The position numbers were made by a program, and so were the translations under genes. This document shows, in pieces, positions 33,833-43,105 of a DNA stretch of 64,000 nt. This DNA is from Clostridia bacterium (GTDB lineage: Bacteria; Bacillota; Clostridia; Christensenellales; Aristaeellaceae). The stretch's first letter is position 1. The number at the start of each line of letters is the position of its first letter. The notes under the pieces were generated by a model. It had not been told where the DNA came from. It worked only from the letters and a program-made list of their open reading frames with translations, and made no database searches. The DNA is taken from assembly GCA_017512805.1 (NCBI GenBank), contig JAFWES010000060.1, positions 1-64,000 on the forward strand, in the 5' to 3' direction.

Positions 33833-36026
33833 TAAAGGATCGGCCGCGGCCGTCGTCCGGGCGGTTCTCCCCCGCGTCGCCATTTTCGCCTTTGGGGCGG
33901 CGGCGGCTTACGAAGCGCTCTATGTTTCCTCCCTGGGGAGAATCAACGCGCATATGGAGGAGCCGGCCGGGCTAGCCGGAACGCTGTCAGGCCTGGCGGC
34001 GTCCCTGGGAAGGAACGGCATCGCGGATATGCTCAGCCGCCTGACGGATCCGGACTTTCTGCTGGCGTTTTTGCTGCTGGCGGCCACCTGCTTCTTCGGC
34101 GAAATCTGCCTTCCGGGAAGGAAGAGGGCCGTCCTGCGGGAAAAAGCGTTCAAGCTGCTGCCCCCGGCGCTGATCCTCTTTACGCTGCTCTGGGTTTTTT
34201 TCCGGCTGAACACCACCAGCCTTTTCGCGTGGAGTCACTATATCCGGGGCAACGAAGGATATCCCCTTTTCGGGTCCGCCCGCATCACGCGGCGGGACGA
34301 ATTTGCCATCTGGACGCCCATGGCCCTTTCCCAGGAAGCGCTGGGATGGCCCGGGATCAATCCCCTCATGGGCAACGGGACGGATGTCACCTGGCTCAGC
34401 ATGGGCGGCTTGCCCGCCTGGAACGCGGCGCTGGTGTTTAAACCGTTATACTGGGGCTTTCTGCTGCTGGGTTCCGAGCGGGGGCTCAGTCTGCTGACCG
34501 GCTGCCGGGTGGTGCTGCTGTTCGCCGTTTCGTACATGACCGCCCTGCGCTGTACCGACGGCCGCCGGGGCATGAGCCTCGCGGCGGGCGCGCTGATGGC
34601 GCTCTCGCCCATGGTGCAATGGTTCGTCAGCCAGAGCATCGCCGAGGTGCTGATCTTTGCCCAGGGAATGGTGCTGGCGGTGGACGCCCTGCTGAAAAGC
34701 GACCGCGCCCGGTCCCGGATCCTGTACGGGGTGCTGACGGGATGGCTGCTGGGCTGCTTTGTCATGGTCGGGTATCCCGCGTGGCTGATTCCGGCCATGT
34801 ATCTCGTGCTTGCGGGGTGGATCTATCTGTTCACCCGCCCGGCGGTCGCCCAGCGCGGGCGGAAGCTGGGCTGCCTGCTGCTTGGCCTGCTCCCGGCCCT
34901 GGCCATGCTGGGGGTGGTAATTTACGGAAGCTGGGACACGCTGCAGGCGATCCGTCATTCCGCCTATCCCGGCAGCCGGCTGATCACCGGTGGGCTGGCC
35001 GACAGCGGGGAAATTACCGGGAACCTGTGGAACCCTGCCTTCAAGATTGATCTGGCGGCCCTTTTCTTCCCCCTGAGCCAAATGGAGCTGACCACCTCCA
35101 ATCCGGTGGACGCTTCCGTTTTTCTGACCTTCGCGCCGGCCGGGTTGGTGCTGAGCGTCTATCATCAGATCCGGGACAAAAAGGCGGATCCCCTCGCGCT
35201 GATGGTCACCGGCATCCTGGGTCTTTTCTGGCTGTTCACCTTTGTCCCGCTGCCCGCCTGGCTCTGCAGGCTGACCCTGCTTTCCCAGTGCAGCCGGCCG
35301 GTGTTCCCGATTCAGCTGTGCGAAATTTTCCTGCTGATCCGTTTCCGCGCCAGGGGCGGCATCCGGAATCCCTGGATCGCGGCCGGGGCCGCCGTCGCCA
35401 GCGCCGCTTTGAACCTGGGAAGCATCCTTTATGATCGCAGCGCCTGTCCCACCGCGGCGCAGCTGCTGATCATGGCGGCCCTGTATCTGCTGATTTTCTT
35501 CCTGCTGTATATGGATGTGCGGCAGACAGGAAAGCGGATGCTGGTGTTCTTTCTCTGCTGTGTCATGCTGCTGGCGGGGGGATTTGTCAATCCCGTGCAG
35601 CAGGGGCTGGACATGCTCGACGATTTTGAGCTGATCCATACGCTGAAATCCATTCCCGATGAGCCGGGGGATCTCTACGCCCTGGAAGGGGGATTTCCCT
35701 CCTCCGACGCGCCGCTGCTGGCCGGAAAGCACTGTATCAATACGGATCAGCCCTACGCGGACCTGGACCGTTGGAAAGCCATCGATCCGGAGGGTAAGCA
35801 TACGGACATTTACAACCGTCTGTGCCACGTGGCCGTGACCCTGGCGGAGCCGGGGGAAGAAACCGAATTCCGGGAGGAAGGCAATTACATCCTCCTGAAA
35901 CTGACGCGGGAGGATCTCTCCGCCCTGGGGGTCAATTATCTGATCACCCTGCGGGAGGAGATGGAAAACGCGACCCTCGTCGCCCGGAGCGACGCGGACG
36001 GGCTCAATATCTGGAAGCTGGAGTAA
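33825..36026 (+). CDS. Large polytopic membrane protein (YfhO/DUF7657-like candidate GT-C)
   Basis: This 733-residue protein has about a dozen membrane helices and a final soluble region of about 150 residues. The long first outside loop contains ITRRDEFAIWTPMALSQEALG and NGTDVTWLSMGGLPAWN, here quoted in part as RRDEFAIW and GLPAWN. The layout resembles YfhO-like or DUF7657-like proteins, some of which help glycosylate wall polymers. The match is by eye and not firm. The GTG start has AGGAGG 6 bases upstream and overlaps the previous gene by 8 bases. Repeat copy G begins just after its stop. Confidence 0.7.
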   Translation: MRNKGSAAAVVRAVLPRVAIFAFGAAAAYEALYVSSLGRINAHMEEPAGLAGTLSGLAASLGRNGIADMLSRLTDPDFLLAFLLLAATCFFGEICLPGRKRAVLREKAFKLLPPALILFTLLWVFFRLNTTSLFAWSHYIRGNEGYPLFGSARITRRDEFAIWTPMALSQEALGWPGINPLMGNGTDVTWLSMGGLPAWNAALVFKPLYWGFLLLGSERGLSLLTGCRVVLLFAVSYMTALRCTDGRRGMSLAAGALMALSPMVQWFVSQSIAEVLIFAQGMVLAVDALLKSDRARSRILYGVLTGWLLGCFVMVGYPAWLIPAMYLVLAGWIYLFTRPAVAQRGRKLGCLLLGLLPALAMLGVVIYGSWDTLQAIRHSAYPGSRLITGGLADSGEITGNLWNPAFKIDLAALFFPLSQMELTTSNPVDASVFLTFAPAGLVLSVYHQIRDKKADPLALMVTGILGLFWLFTFVPLPAWLCRLTLLSQCSRPVFPIQLCEIFLLIRFRARGGIRNPWIAAGAAVASAALNLGSILYDRSACPTAAQLLIMAALYLLIFFLLYMDVRQTGKRMLVFFLCCVMLLAGGFVNPVQQGLDMLDDFELIHTLKSIPDEPGDLYALEGGFPSSDAPLLAGKHCINTDQPYADLDRWKAIDPEGKHTDIYNRLCHVAVTLAEPGEETEFREEGNYILLKLTREDLSALGVNYLITLREEMENATLVARSDADGLNIWKLE

Positions 36027-36027
36027 G

Positions 36028-36155
36028 GTTCGGAGCGCCCGGAAAACGGTCCAGTGGACCGTTTTCAGCGGAGAACGGGCGGCAGCCCAGAGGAGCCGCG
36101 AGGCGTCCCCCGGAGGGGAATACCTCGGAAAGCGGAGCAACTGAAAAGCTGCGAG
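36028..36155 (+). repeat. Dispersed palindromic element, partial copy G (variant core)
   Basis: This copy starts 1 base after the stop of the preceding gene and holds only the stop-distal half. That half includes the 25-nt palindrome (36042-36066) shared with copy A and the GGAGGGGAATACCTC end. It separates two genes of the same block. Confidence 0.9.
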
Positions 36156-36167
36156 TAAGGAGAAAAA

Positions 36168-37757
36168 ATGGTTCGGAATCGTACACTGGGGCGGTTGGTT
36201 CGATCTTTGGACGGGAAAGCGGAACAATGGAACGGGATACGGCTGTCCCCCTCCTTCCTGTCCGCGTTCATGGGGGCGCTGGCTTTCGGCCTCCTGGGCC
36301 AGGGGATGGGCCTGTTTAACAAATTCTCCTGGCACGATGATATTTTTTCCCTCTTCATGACCGGCACCGCCATTGAGCTGGGGCGGTGGATGCTGCACGT
36401 GATGGCGGAAGCAGAACGGTGGTTCTACGGCAACGGCTATTTCAGCCTGCCCGTCGTCAATGGGGTGATCTCCCTCCTGTGCGTCGGGCTTTCCGCCGGG
36501 CTGATGACGGACTTTTTCCGGATCCGCTCCCGGTGGCTCAGCCTGCTGCTGGGCGGCGTCATGGCGGTTTTCCCGGTCGTCACTTCCCTGTTCGGCTTCA
36601 TGTATACCGTCCACTACTATATGATCGCCCTGCTGATGGTCACGGGGGGCAGCATCCTTTTCTGCGGGGTCGGCCCCTGGTGGAAAAAAGGGATCGGCGT
36701 GCTGCTGTGCGGATGCGGAATCGGAACCTATCAGGCCTTTATTCCCATCATGCTGATGATCGTCCTGACGGATCAGATTCTGTTCCTGGCCCGGCGGGAA
36801 GAGGACCTTCGCGCGTGGGGAAAACGGGTTCTGATCCGGGCGGCCTGCGTCGCCGGCGCCATGGGCGTCTATTTCGCCGGAAGCGAGCTTTTCCTGCGGA
36901 TCAAAGGGGCGGAGCTGGACAGTTACCTGGGCATCAGCCAGATGGGCGAGGGCGGGTTGAGTGTCTACCTGGCGCGGGTGCTGTTGGCGTACCGGGAGTT
37001 TTTCCTTCCCAGCCGGAACACCCTCTGGGATATGTACCCCCAGGCGCTTCTGAACGTATACCGGCTGATGCTGTGCCTGGACGCGGCGCTGGCCGCGGTC
37101 TGGGTGGCGCGGACGTGGAAAAAGGGCCCGGCGCGGGCGCTGCTGCTGGCGGCCGCCTTTGCGCTGGTCCCCCTGGGATGCAATTTCGTGTTCGTGATGT
37201 CCGACACGGTGCACAGCCTGATGGTCTACGGCCAGGTCATGCAAATGGTTCTGCTGGTCTGCCTGGCGGACGGCGCGGAGCTTCCCTCCCTGTTTTGCCG
37301 AAAGGCCCTGTCCGGCGCGGCGGCCCTGCTGCTGGCCCTCAGCGCCGTGATGTACATCCGCTACGATAACCAATGCTACCTGAAGACCGCTTTCCAGCAG
37401 CAGGAGGCCATTTCCTGGAACACCACCCTGGTCACCCGCATTGAGTCCGCGGAAGGGTTCCGGGACGAGCTGCCCGTCGCCTTTGTCAACCGCCGGGAAA
37501 TGGCGGATCAGAACCTCTATAACCTGACCGAGCTGGATTTCCTGACCTTGGGAACCTACGATACCGATATTCGGGGGTATCTGAACGACTGGGCCTGGTC
37601 GGAATTCCTGGCCCGCTGGTGCGGCTTCCGGCCCCAAACCGTGGATCCGGAGCAGGTCAAAAACTGGCCGGAGGTGCAGGCCATGCCCTCCTACCCGGAC
37701 GACGGGGCCATTCAGATCATCCGGGATGTCATTGTAGTAAAGTTTTCAGAGAGCTGA
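36168..37757 (+). CDS. GtrII-like polytopic glycosyltransferase, paralog 3
   Basis: This 529-residue membrane protein has the family layout seen in the other three paralogs: an acidic pair SWHDDIFSLFMTG, then ELGRWMLHVMAEAE, and the tail EVQAMPSYPDDGAIQ. It carries a four-residue extension (SES) after the usual VVVKF end. It has AAGGAG 6 bases upstream. It is separated from the previous gene by repeat copy G, and a strong hairpin follows. It is the last gene of block 2 and the only GtrII-like gene on the plus strand. Confidence 0.85.
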   Translation: MVRNRTLGRLVRSLDGKAEQWNGIRLSPSFLSAFMGALAFGLLGQGMGLFNKFSWHDDIFSLFMTGTAIELGRWMLHVMAEAERWFYGNGYFSLPVVNGVISLLCVGLSAGLMTDFFRIRSRWLSLLLGGVMAVFPVVTSLFGFMYTVHYYMIALLMVTGGSILFCGVGPWWKKGIGVLLCGCGIGTYQAFIPIMLMIVLTDQILFLARREEDLRAWGKRVLIRAACVAGAMGVYFAGSELFLRIKGAELDSYLGISQMGEGGLSVYLARVLLAYREFFLPSRNTLWDMYPQALLNVYRLMLCLDAALAAVWVARTWKKGPARALLLAAAFALVPLGCNFVFVMSDTVHSLMVYGQVMQMVLLVCLADGAELPSLFCRKALSGAAALLLALSAVMYIRYDNQCYLKTAFQQQEAISWNTTLVTRIESAEGFRDELPVAFVNRREMADQNLYNLTELDFLTLGTYDTDIRGYLNDWAWSEFLARWCGFRPQTVDPEQVKNWPEVQAMPSYPDDGAIQIIRDVIVVKFSES

Positions 37758-37769
37758 GCCCACGCGGAA

Positions 37770-37803
37770 ACGGCCGGAGGACATGGTTTAGTCCTCCGGC
37801 CGT
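37770..37803. terminator. Bidirectional terminator hairpin between convergent genes
   Basis: A perfect 13-bp stem (ACGGCCGGAGGAC / GTCCTCCGGCCGT) with an 8-base loop lies between the plus GtrII-like gene and the minus YdjC-family gene. The YdjC stop codon is in the loop (37788-37790). The T-runs are weak, so the strength is uncertain. Confidence 0.65.
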
Positions 37804-38684
37804 TCTGTCAGCATCCTGTATTCTATATCCCGCCCCGGCGCCAGAAACGCCTTCCGGTCGTCCGGGCCGTATTCCTCGGACAGCTCCTCCGGCAGGCACC
37901 CTCCCGGATGGGTCAGAACCTCCAGGCGGGCGTCTTTCTTCCGGACATATGCTTTCATCTTCGGCATCATCAGACGGACCCGTTTCAAATCCATTTCTCC
38001 GGTCAGGGCCAGGCCAAAGACGTAACCGGTCGGGATATGCGCCGCCCCCAGCTTTTTGCGGACGGAGTGGCTCAATACCCGAAGAATCAGGTTCTTCGTC
38101 AGGTTCACGGGGGAAATCGTCCCTGTCACCCCGGGGGTGGAAAGAAACATCAGCAGCGGTTCCGAGGAACAGCGGATGAACCGCACCCTTTCCCGCAGGC
38201 CCATGCGCTCCAGCGCGTCCATCAGCGCCGCGAACACCAGGGGAATCATATGGGTATGCACGTGGCCGTCGATCCGCAGAGGGAGCGGCTCCCCTTCCTC
38301 CGTCTCCAGATCCTCCGTCCGCCGAAGGAAGGCGCCGATCTGGGCTTCAATCTCGGCGGAAAGCAGCTCCCGCAGGCGCTTCCGCCTGCGGCCCGGCACC
38401 ATGCCGGAGGCCAGCAGTCCCACCCAGGAATTCCGGATGATCTGCCCCTCTTTTTCGGCGCAGAGCCAGTATCCGTCAATCAGGTTGATATGAACCGACA
38501 GCAGCGGTTTCCGGGGGAAACGGGTCCAGTCTGCTCGGAGAAGATCCATACAGGCTTCATAGCAGCCCATGTTTGTGATCACGCTGAAGCTGTCGATCCG
38601 GCCGGACCGCGCCAGCGAGAGGATGCGCTTCGAATTCTCGATGGATGCCGCATAGTCGTCCGCATGAAAATCTATTCCGTACAT
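37788..38684 (-). CDS. ChbG/YdjC-family carbohydrate deacetylase
   Basis: This 298-residue protein begins MYGIDFHADDYAAS and carries an IDGHVHTHMIP motif near residue 130. These provide the Asp/His metal site of YdjC-family deacetylases, which remove N-acetyl groups from oligosaccharides. The start at 38684 is chosen because a purine-rich GGGGGAG sits next to it and the conserved HADD motif then begins at residue 7; longer in-frame extensions have no homology. It is the last gene of block 3, after the PIG-L gene, so this run has two different deacetylases. Confidence 0.86.
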   Translation of the reverse strand: MYGIDFHADDYAASIENSKRILSLARSGRIDSFSVITNMGCYEACMDLLRADWTRFPRKPLLSVHINLIDGYWLCAEKEGQIIRNSWVGLLASGMVPGRRRKRLRELLSAEIEAQIGAFLRRTEDLETEEGEPLPLRIDGHVHTHMIPLVFAALMDALERMGLRERVRFIRCSSEPLLMFLSTPGVTGTISPVNLTKNLILRVLSHSVRKKLGAAHIPTGYVFGLALTGEMDLKRVRLMMPKMKAYVRKKDARLEVLTHPGGCLPEELSEEYGPDDRKAFLAPGRDIEYRMLTERPED

Positions 38685-38848
38685 TTCTCCCCCATAAAGC
38701 CCCCTTCCGGGGCCGTGATTCAGGATTCCTCTTCCGGGGTATTCGGGCGCGGGATCACCGCGGGCCGGCCGGGAACAGGCATGCCTCTGACCGGATGGAT
38801 GGCTTCTCCCCAAACCGCTTCGGGCAAATTCAGCCGCCGGCCGGCTTC

Positions 38849-40864
38849 CTATTTCCGGGCAAAGGGCAGCTTGCTCCAGTAATCCCCGATGATCTGCTGA
38901 AAATAGGCCAGCTGTTCCGCCGGGGAATACAGATCGAAGTTCTTTTCCGCCTCGATCAGCAGGTGAACCCACGCCCGCTCGATCCCCCGGGGATGGCGGA
39001 CGGTGACCAGATCCACCGGTTCCGCCGTTCCTTCCGCGTACAGGGCCAGCTCCGCGGACTGCCCCACCGCGCAGGAAACCGCGAAGGTATCCGCGCCATC
39101 CTGCCGGATGTCAGCCTTTCCGCTGAGCGCCTTCAGGGTATAGCTTTTCGGATGATCCCCCCGGAAGGCCGCCCGGGAATCGTAAACGGTAAAGACTTCT
39201 TCCGCGTCCGTCAGCCAGTAGTCGTATACGAAATCCCCGTTCCGGTCCTGCAGCTTAAACATCTCCGGCACCGCTTCCGCGGGATCGTACGCCCGGTAGG
39301 CTTCCACCTCGCAAAGCCCGGGCCGCTCGCCTTCCGCGTCCAGGATCTGAACCGTAAAACCGGTGATCCGCTTTTCCGCAAACCGGACCCAGGTTCCGCT
39401 GCCGTTGACGGCCAGCGGGCCGCACTCGATTTCGCTGCCGTCGGAGAACAGCAGCCTGACCCGGGTGATATTGTCCGTCAGGGTGGGATGATCGTACAGG
39501 CAGATGCTGTCCACCGCCGTTTCCCTGCCGAAGGCAAAGGCCGCCGTCTTTTCCGGATCGGCCGCTTCCGGCGCCCACAGGTTGTCAAAGGGCAGCCGCT
39601 CCTTATCGTAAATGTTCTGGGAATCCGTCAGCTTGAAATCATTCAGCATGCTTCCGTCCCCGGAGCTGACGGACACATCCGCCCCGTACAGCATCCCCGC
39701 CGTATGCCGGATCCAGAACACCTTGTCCCCGTTGATGATCCAGGGCAGGCTGTCGAAGGCCTGATACAGAAACTCCTGGGACGCGTGGGCGTGCATGGCT
39801 TTATAGAGGCTGCTCGCCCGCAGCGTCCGGGACAGGCTGCATTCCGCGACGGGGAAGCGAATCCGATCCTTCCACAGGTAGATGTTGTTTTCCCCCATGT
39901 ATACCACCGTCTCGCCCCTGGCGTCGGTAAAGGTGCTGCCCGGATAGGGATAGTGCCGCGACCAAGGCACCGTCGAAATGATGTTGTCCGCGTAAAAGTC
40001 ATCCGCGCCCCAATAGGCGGTGGAATAGGCGAAGCCTTTAAAGACGGTGGGGACATACGTGTTTTCTTCCCCGGCGAGGATCTCCCCCATCGCCTCCTCG
40101 AACAGCAGCGAGAGGGCCCGGTGATCATGATGAGAATCGTAATCCAGGCAGAAGACCACATCCGGCCGCAGGTCCAGCAGCAGATCCCGGATATCGTTTT
40201 TCATATGATTGCGGGTATAGGGCGAAACCCTGTAGGGTTCAAAGCCGTAGGCGCCGTAGGTCTGGGAATATCCGGCGTTGGAAACGAAGGGCTCGTCCTC
40301 CGGCAGATTGTACATATGGATCCCGTCCTCGTTGACGCAGCCGTCCCCATAGCCAAGGAAGATCAGATGATCCCGGTCGACCCCCATGGCGGCGGCCGCG
40401 TTCACGGCCTCCCGAAGCCGCTCCTCGGCCTTGACCGCCCAATCGCCGTTGGTTGAAAACAGGATGTACACATCGGACGCATCCCCGAATACCTCGTAAA
40501 GGCCCCCGCAAAGGTTAATCTCGTCATCCTGATGCGGCACCATGACCAGAATCTTCTGTCCCTTATACATATTCCGGTCCATCCCATGTTCGCGGTACCC
40601 CGCGGTATGCACCCCATGCACAACGCACGCGTAAAGGGCGTAGGGGATCAGAAGAAGCAGAAAAACCGTCACGGCGGCCGCACGGCTCCTGATCAGCCTG
40701 CGCCGGGTGCAGAAGAGCGCGCAGGGAACGGCAAAGCAAAGCAGCGCCGCGATGGCCTGGAACATGAAACGGGAAAACCGAAAGCTCAGGCAGATCCATA
40801 CCGCAAGCACCGGGATCCCCCATCGGATCACGCCCATGCCGATTTTCTTTTCCCGGCCGCTCAT
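38849..40864 (-). CDS. Membrane-anchored PIG-L family deacetylase with C-terminal discoidin-like domain
   Basis: This 671-residue protein has two or three N-terminal membrane helices (about 14-80), then a PIG-L/LmbE deacetylase domain (about 104-370). Metal ligands are P-HQDDE (110-115) and the SHHDHRA block near 245. A beta-rich region at about 440-525 (SICLYDHPTLTDN, SGTWVRFAEKRITGFTVQI in part) looks like a galactose-binding discoidin-type fold, and a further unassigned domain ends the protein. The start at 40864 has AAGGAGG 6 bases upstream. Such enzymes de-N-acetylate amino sugars. The outside-facing topology and sugar-binding domain suggest action on the exported polymer. Confidence 0.85.
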   Translation of the reverse strand: MSGREKKIGMGVIRWGIPVLAVWICLSFRFSRFMFQAIAALLCFAVPCALFCTRRRLIRSRAAAVTVFLLLLIPYALYACVVHGVHTAGYREHGMDRNMYKGQKILVMVPHQDDEINLCGGLYEVFGDASDVYILFSTNGDWAVKAEERLREAVNAAAAMGVDRDHLIFLGYGDGCVNEDGIHMYNLPEDEPFVSNAGYSQTYGAYGFEPYRVSPYTRNHMKNDIRDLLLDLRPDVVFCLDYDSHHDHRALSLLFEEAMGEILAGEENTYVPTVFKGFAYSTAYWGADDFYADNIISTVPWSRHYPYPGSTFTDARGETVVYMGENNIYLWKDRIRFPVAECSLSRTLRASSLYKAMHAHASQEFLYQAFDSLPWIINGDKVFWIRHTAGMLYGADVSVSSGDGSMLNDFKLTDSQNIYDKERLPFDNLWAPEAADPEKTAAFAFGRETAVDSICLYDHPTLTDNITRVRLLFSDGSEIECGPLAVNGSGTWVRFAEKRITGFTVQILDAEGERPGLCEVEAYRAYDPAEAVPEMFKLQDRNGDFVYDYWLTDAEEVFTVYDSRAAFRGDHPKSYTLKALSGKADIRQDGADTFAVSCAVGQSAELALYAEGTAEPVDLVTVRHPRGIERAWVHLLIEAEKNFDLYSPAEQLAYFQQIIGDYWSKLPFARK

Positions 40865-40914
40865 CTTTTTCCTCCTTGTATTATTTGCTTTTCCACACGC
40901 CGGAATAACGATTT

Positions 40915-40946
40915 GGTCGCTGCGCTTGCAGGACTGAACAGTCACC
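40915..40946 (-). repeat. Dispersed palindromic element, fragment H
   Basis: Only the stop-proximal end remains, reading on the minus strand as ACTGTTCAGTCCTGCAAGCG. It lies 27 bases after the stop of the GT2 gene at 40974. Confidence 0.75.
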
Positions 40947-40973
40947 CGTCGGCTTTCCTTTCTCCCGAACCGG

Positions 40974-41903
40974 TCACTCGATTCGGGCGGAAATGATCTC
41001 CGAAATCAGATATCTGGGCCTGTTCTTCATTTCCTCATAGATCCGGGCCAGATAGTAGCCGATAATGCCCAGGCTGATCATCAGCAGGCTGCCGATCAGG
41101 AGGATCAGCAGAATCACGGTCGTAAAGCCCTCCACCGCCGTCCCGGAGAAGTAGCGCGCCAGCGTTTGGATTCCGATCACGATGGCCAGCAGCAGCGTCA
41201 CAACCCCCAGGACGGTCACCAGCTGCATGGGAGCGGATGAAAAGGACGAAATGTTCCGAAGCGCGTAGCCCGCCAGGCTGAAAGGGTTCCATTTGGAGGT
41301 GCCGGCCTCCCGGTCCTGCACGTCAAACTCCACCGATGTGGTTTTAAACCCCACCCAGGAAGAGAGGGCCCTGAAAAAGGCATTTTTCTCCGGCAGGGAC
41401 AGGATGGCGTCCACCGCCTTGCGGTCCATGAGCTTGAAATCCGACGCCCGGGACATATCGATCCTGGTGGCGGCGCTCATCATCTTGTAGAACGTACCGG
41501 CCATGAAGCGGTGGGCTTTGCTTTCCGTCCCCCGGCTGCGCTTCACCCCTTCCACGACCTCGTATCCTTCCTGCCACTTGTGCAGCATTTCCACCACCGT
41601 CGCCGGAGGGTGCTGCAGGTCGCAGTCCATCACCACGCAGCAGTCGCCCTTCGCGCAGGCCAGCCCCGCCATGATCGCCGCTTCCTTGCCGAAGTTGCGG
41701 GAGAAGCTGACCCCGGTCACATGCGGATCCTCCGCCGATACCTCCCGGATCCGGTTCCAGGTTTCGTCCTTCGAACCGTCGTTCACGAAAACAAGCTCCC
41801 AGGTCACGCCCTCCGGCGCCAGCACGGCGGCAAGCCGCTCCGCCGCCCGGCGGATGTTTTCCTCTTCGTTGTAGGCGGGCAGGATCACGGAAATCGTTGG
41901 CAT
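40974..41903 (-). CDS. GT2 glycosyltransferase, GtrB/DPM1-like with two C-terminal helices
   Basis: This 309-residue enzyme is predicted to load a sugar onto undecaprenyl phosphate on the inner membrane face. The GT-A domain has ILPAYNEEENI, FVNDGSKDET and VMDCDLQHPP (the D-x-D type site). A conserved SRASDFKLMDRKAV block follows, and two hydrophobic helices lie near residues 225-290, as in GtrB. Lipid-linked sugar made by such an enzyme is the donor that GtrII-type proteins use. The start at 41903 gives the normal family N-terminus; an earlier TTG at 41951 is less likely. Confidence 0.92.
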   Translation of the reverse strand: MPTISVILPAYNEEENIRRAAERLAAVLAPEGVTWELVFVNDGSKDETWNRIREVSAEDPHVTGVSFSRNFGKEAAIMAGLACAKGDCCVVMDCDLQHPPATVVEMLHKWQEGYEVVEGVKRSRGTESKAHRFMAGTFYKMMSAATRIDMSRASDFKLMDRKAVDAILSLPEKNAFFRALSSWVGFKTTSVEFDVQDREAGTSKWNPFSLAGYALRNISSFSSAPMQLVTVLGVVTLLLAIVIGIQTLARYFSGTAVEGFTTVILLILLIGSLLMISLGIIGYYLARIYEEMKNRPRYLISEIISARIE

Positions 41904-42007
41904 CGGTAAGAACCTTCTTTCCTTGAAAGATCGGGGGAAACCTGTTTTCAACGGCCGATGTGCGGACGGAACCGCAAAGCAGTCATCCGCGGCCGGAAAA
42001 GCAGAAA

Positions 42008-43069
42008 CTAAACGCCGTTCCGGGAGGAGGGGCGAAATCCCTCCCGCAGCGTACGGACAACCAGCCGCAGCAGCACGGACAGCACCAGCGCGGCCGCGAA
42101 GACGGTCAGGGCATAGACGATTCCCGCGGGGTCGACCGAGCGGAAGAGCGGCGGATCCATCACATAAAGATTCTCATAGAGCAAATAGATCTCCAGGGAA
42201 CAGGTTCCGACCGCGCATACGCATTTCCACAGAAAGCCCTTCCGTTTCAGGAGGCTGCACAGCAAGCCGGCCGTCAGGACCAGCGCCAGGGTCAGCCCCG
42301 CGTAGGCGTACCGCCGGAGTTCGCTGGCGCCTGAAGGGATCATCGGAATCAGGAACAATCCTCCGACCAGCAGCGGAACGCCCAGCCAGGGAATCCAGCG
42401 GGGAATCCGCTTATGGTTCCGGCACCAGGGGGCGAACTGCACCCCCAGCAGGAACACCGGGATCCGGGTCAGCATGATTTCCGCCCGGGCAAACCAGACC
42501 GGGAACAGCCGGGACGCCGCAAAGGTCAGGATCAAGGACAGCAGGATCGCTCCAACGATTCCGGCAGCCCCTCCTTTCCGTTGAATCAGGTCGATCAGAG
42601 GATACAGCAGATAGAGGACCGACAGCAGGGCGAAATACCAGTATCCCAGCTCCGCCTGGGCCTGAGAGAAGGAGCCGATCAGGAATACCTTCCCCAGCCA
42701 TTCCGAAAGGCTGGCGGTCCCCGACAGGCCGTAATACAGGATGGATACGATCAGCACCGGCGGCAGGATCCTTGCAAAGCGTCGGGCATAAAAGCGCCGG
42801 ATAGGATGCTGCGTCTGCGCCTCCCGCAGGGAGGTCATGGAATAATACAGCCCCAGCCCGGAGAGAAAGAGAAAAACGTCCACCCCGCAGTTGCCCAGCT
42901 CCCGAAGCCGGTTCAGCACCCCGGCCAGACGCAGCTGACTCAGCAGGGGGGAGTCCAGAAAGCGCAGGTGATAGGAGTGAAACAGCGCCACCCACAGGGT
43001 CGCCAGCCCCAGAAGGTGGGACCGGGCCTGCGAAATCTCGTTCAGGTCAAAGCCCGACTCCCTTTCCAT
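42008..43069 (-). CDS. Acyltransferase 3 family membrane protein, paralog 2
   Basis: This 353-residue polytopic protein is closely related to the protein at 27654-28763, sharing the early histidine (VALFHSYHL), VDVFLFLSGLGLYYSM and RRFARILPPVLI. The start at 43069 is supported by GGAGGGAG upstream. It lies between the ThDP-dependent enzyme gene and the GtrB-like gene in block 3. It is predicted to O-acylate the sugar handled by that block. Confidence 0.9.
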   Translation of the reverse strand: MERESGFDLNEISQARSHLLGLATLWVALFHSYHLRFLDSPLLSQLRLAGVLNRLRELGNCGVDVFLFLSGLGLYYSMTSLREAQTQHPIRRFYARRFARILPPVLIVSILYYGLSGTASLSEWLGKVFLIGSFSQAQAELGYWYFALLSVLYLLYPLIDLIQRKGGAAGIVGAILLSLILTFAASRLFPVWFARAEIMLTRIPVFLLGVQFAPWCRNHKRIPRWIPWLGVPLLVGGLFLIPMIPSGASELRRYAYAGLTLALVLTAGLLCSLLKRKGFLWKCVCAVGTCSLEIYLLYENLYVMDPPLFRSVDPAGIVYALTVFAAALVLSVLLRLVVRTLREGFRPSSRNGV

Positions 43070-43105
43070 CCCGGTTCTCCCTCCTTTCCGGTTCACCTGA
43101 CGGTT

